Shown: positions 61,653-64,000 of the stretch, piece by piece
Layout: every line of letters starts with the position of its first letter
How positions within the stretch are numbered: position 1 is the first letter of the stretch
From: RGIG3178 sp963674495
GTDB lineage: Bacteria; Bacillota; Clostridia; Christensenellales; QAND01
Assembly: GCA_963674495.2 (NCBI GenBank)
Contig: CAXXLG010000001.1
Span: 372,001 to 436,000 of the forward strand
Direction of reading: 5' to 3'
DNA length: 64,000 bases
Position numbers and translations under genes: made by a program
Notes under the pieces: model-generated
The model's input: the letters and a program-made list of their open reading frames with translations, nothing else
Databases searched by the model: none
Told to the model about the DNA's origin: nothing

Positions 61653-62903
61653 ATGAGCAATGGATTAACACTATGGCAACATTTAGAAGTTCAGGCTAAA
61701 CAACTTGAGGATATGGATAAAGAGATTGTTCAAGATGCAAAAATACGAAATGAGAAAGAAGATGAGCTAACGAAGCTAAGAAGATTTGCTGAAGAAATCA
61801 ATAGATTAAAAGAAAAAAGGATAGCAATAGATAAAATCGCTATAACGGCTCAAGAGGGAATCAACGAATTCAATACCAATAATGAGCAATTAATCTCTGC
61901 TGTTGAAAATGAAAGGCCTATTGTTGCTGAAAATCAATTAATCGCTAAAGCTTATGCTACCTTCGTTCAGAAACTTACAGATTATATGAATAGCCTACCC
62001 GCGAAACTTGTCGCGGATTTAGGAGATACAATCGTACAGCTGTACAATGCGTTTAATCGACACGATGCTGAATATGAACAATTGGCGGAAGTTCATCTGC
62101 CGCTACAACAAAATCAACGGATAGAGATAGCTTTTGTTACTCAACCAGATACCTTTTTTGATGCTCTCCATATTCTAAGTGAAGGACATATTCGATGCCT
62201 TGGGCTGGCAATACTATCAGCAAAGAACATCAAAGAGGGGTGTCCATTTTTGATATTTGATGACCCTGTGAATGCAATTGATGATGAACATCGCGAGTCA
62301 ATCCGAATGACATTATTTAAGGATAAATACTTCGAAAATAAACAAATTATTTTAGCTTGTCACGGTGAGGAGTTTTTTAAAGATATTCAGAATTTATTGC
62401 CAGTTGAGAAGGCTCAAAAGATTATTGCTATTTCATTTTTGCCAAAAATTAGCCAACAAGATCTCAATATTGATCGGCATTGCTCACCGCGTAATTATAT
62501 TATTGCCGCTCGTGCCCATTATAATAAAGCTGAGATTCGAGACTCATTGGATAAGTCAAGGAAAGCTCTTGAAGCCCTTGTAAAAGGGAATCTATGGAAG
62601 TATGTAAATAAACACTGTGGTGAAGCGCTTAGTATTAAATTGCGTTCTCCTAAAGATCCTATTGAACTAAGAAATCTAACAGAGCAATTAAAATCTAAAA
62701 TTGCTAAATCAGCATTTCCTGATCAAGATAAAAATAATGTATTGGATCCTTTAAATGAAATTCTTGGTATTGATGGGACATCAAGGGAATGGAGATATCT
62801 GAATAAGGGGACCCATGAGGAAGCAGATCGTGAAAACTTTGACAGGCAAACGGTTAACAGAATAATAATGGTTTTAGAAAAGCTTGATAAAACTCTAAAA
62901 TAA
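61653..62903 (+). CDS. SMC-like ATPase, C-terminal part, with possible HEPN motif
   Basis: 416 residues in the same frame as the preceding gene. A coiled coil (1-90) returns to the ATPase head: LSEGHIRCLGLAIL (signature, about 174), FLIFDDPVNAIDDEHR (Walker B, about 200), ILACHGEEFF (H-loop, about 230). The last ~130 residues are helical and contain WRYLNKGTHEE (about 378-388), which fits the R-x4-6-H pattern of HEPN ribonucleases. ATG 61653 has only weak GAGCGA upstream, so separate translation is doubtful. If joined, the protein resembles RloC/PrrC-like ATPase-nuclease toxins that accompany restriction systems; this is inference. Confidence 0.7.
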   Translation: MSNGLTLWQHLEVQAKQLEDMDKEIVQDAKIRNEKEDELTKLRRFAEEINRLKEKRIAIDKIAITAQEGINEFNTNNEQLISAVENERPIVAENQLIAKAYATFVQKLTDYMNSLPAKLVADLGDTIVQLYNAFNRHDAEYEQLAEVHLPLQQNQRIEIAFVTQPDTFFDALHILSEGHIRCLGLAILSAKNIKEGCPFLIFDDPVNAIDDEHRESIRMTLFKDKYFENKQIILACHGEEFFKDIQNLLPVEKAQKIIAISFLPKISQQDLNIDRHCSPRNYIIAARAHYNKAEIRDSLDKSRKALEALVKGNLWKYVNKHCGEALSIKLRSPKDPIELRNLTEQLKSKIAKSAFPDQDKNNVLDPLNEILGIDGTSREWRYLNKGTHEEADRENFDRQTVNRIIMVLEKLDKTLK

Positions 62904-62948
62904 TATAAGATAATGATAAATGGAATTTTGCATTGGAGGAATATTTAG

Positions 62949-63798
62949 ATGGCGACTGAAATTAAAACATGGGAAATCATAGACGGATAATTGTCCGAAG
63001 TCAGAACAACGCTAATCGAAAACGACAGGAAAGAAAAGGAGCATCTCGAGCAATGGCTAAAAACAGAACCGGCTATTCTTGGTAACGATATAAGCTTATT
63101 AGGGAACAGGTTCAAACATCCGCTGGCCCCCTTGATTACTTGGGTATAGATACAAAAGGCAATCTGGTTATTATAGAACTAAAGAGGGACCGATTGCCGA
63201 GAGAAGCATTGGCACAAGCTATAGATTATGCTTCGGATATTTCTAAATGGAACACGATAAGCTTGGCGAAGTATGCATCAATTTTACAGGGCAATCGTTA
63301 GACGATTTCTTATCTGAAGCTTTTGATGACGTAGATGTCGAAAGTTTTGTAATCAACAGTTCTCAAAGAATAATACTTATTGGCTTTGCCATTGAAAGTG
63401 CTTTGAGCCGTATGATTGAATGGTTGAGCGATAATTATGGTCTTGCCGTAAACGCCATTATATTGAAATATATAAAGACCTCATCAGGAAACGAGTTATT
63501 ATCCAGAACCGCGATAATACCGGATGAAATTGAGCGTGATAACGCAAACAAGAAGAAATATAAGATTGAAATGTCAGATGAACCCGGAGAATATGACGAC
63601 GAAGAATTAAGGGAATTGCTAACACGATACTTAAATAATAATCTACGGTCGGGCAAAAGAATGAAGGAAGTTATGATGCCATTTCTTTTAACGACGGATA
63701 AAAGTGTTTCGCGTGAAGAATTGAAAAATGAATTTATAGAGCCGGGGGTGATCTTGGAGGAGATAATTCTAAACAATCAGGTAGTTTCATATCGTTGA
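62949..63798 (+). pseudogene. NucS/DUF91-like PD-(D/E)XK nuclease gene, several lesions
   Basis: Starts MATEIKTWEIIDG and hits TAA at 62988. The same frame goes on (LSEVRTTLIENDRKEKEHLEQWLKTEPAIL). A frame change near 63090 leads to GPLDYLGIDTKGNLVIIELKRDR, the D...ExK catalytic core. Another near 63246 leads to KLGEVCINFTGQSLDDFLSEAF and the rest up to 63798. So there are one nonsense codon and two frameshifts. A tail of coding-like sequence (YPNYNWEKDIF) continues to 63956 in another frame. The gene is dead or badly sequenced. Confidence 0.75.
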
Positions 63799-63982
63799 TA
63801 TCAAGTTAATTGGGATCAAAAAAGAACGACTTTTTAAGACAGATCATTCAGTATGAATACCCAAATTATAATTGGGAGAAAGATATTTTCCGGATCAACC
63901 CACTTTATACTGATATGATAAAAGAAATCATGCAAGAAATACAAAGCGCAACCTAAAGAGGACAGGAACCATAAATAGAAGG

Positions 63983-64000
63983 AGCCTTGGGAAAAGGCTT
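63983..64000 (+). terminator. Likely terminator at the window edge
   Basis: AGCCTT, a short loop and AAGGCTT at the very end of the window. The T-run, if any, lies outside. Confidence 0.5.

Overview
The window looks like chromosomal DNA of an anaerobic Bacillota (Clostridia-like) bacterium. The evidence is strong AGGAGG-type ribosome binding sites, a tryptophan T-box leader, a Gram-positive LexA box, lipobox lipoproteins, RqcH, a tungsten-type aldehyde:ferredoxin oxidoreductase and many tRNAs with encoded CCA. I cannot name the species.

Layout. (1) 1-24.4 kb is mostly host backbone: the end of a divergent enolase; a decayed amidohydrolase; a structured RNA leader (Moco/Tuco-riboswitch-like) in front of a six-gene oxyanion or cofactor-metal uptake operon (molybdopterin-oxidoreductase-like lipoprotein, Ig-like anchored protein, FecCD permease, ATPase, binding lipoprotein, TiaS-like protein); a thioredoxin-reductase-like flavoprotein; redox and house-cleaning genes; a T-box controlled stand-alone trpB; an ABC-2 exporter; a MORN lipoprotein; rqcH; rdgB plus a phosphodiesterase; and eight tRNA genes behind a consensus promoter. 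This part also holds several broken genes (amidohydrolase, phosphodiesterase, bacterioferritin, aldo-keto reductase, SDR).

(2) 24.3-52.9 kb is an integrated element of about 28.5 kb. The 3' 45 bp of tRNA-Lys(CTT) is repeated exactly at 52848-52892, and a tyrosine integrase lies 4 kb inside the right end. From left to right it carries an IS3-family insertion; a LysR-controlled catabolic cassette (EIIC-EIID permease, MFS, tungsten AOR, class II aldolase, zinc alcohol dehydrogenase); a Gabija defence pair (gajA, gajB) followed by a PIN-domain protein and an unknown; then a satellite-like replication and lysogeny module (DUF1492-like protein, ParB-methylase, a GGGGTAAC iteron field, primase-helicase, HTH proteins, a LexA/CI-like repressor, integrase) with no capsid or packaging genes; and finally a PadR-controlled heterodimeric ABC exporter. 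The integrase promoter carries a LexA box, so mobilisation is probably SOS-linked.

(3) 52.9-64 kb is a second, AT-rich defence-type island outside the att repeats. It has two unknown genes, a split N6-adenine methyltransferase, a 1127-residue protein with a GIY-YIG-like N-terminus, an SF2 helicase, a coiled coil and a degenerate methylase-like end, an IS remnant, an SMC-like ATPase cut by one in-frame stop codon (with a possible HEPN motif at its C-terminus), and a multiply broken NucS/DUF91-like nuclease gene.

The uptake operon (possible molybdate/tungstate) and the tungsten AOR on the element would fit together functionally. The most unusual system is the restriction-like cluster at 54.8-62.9 kb.
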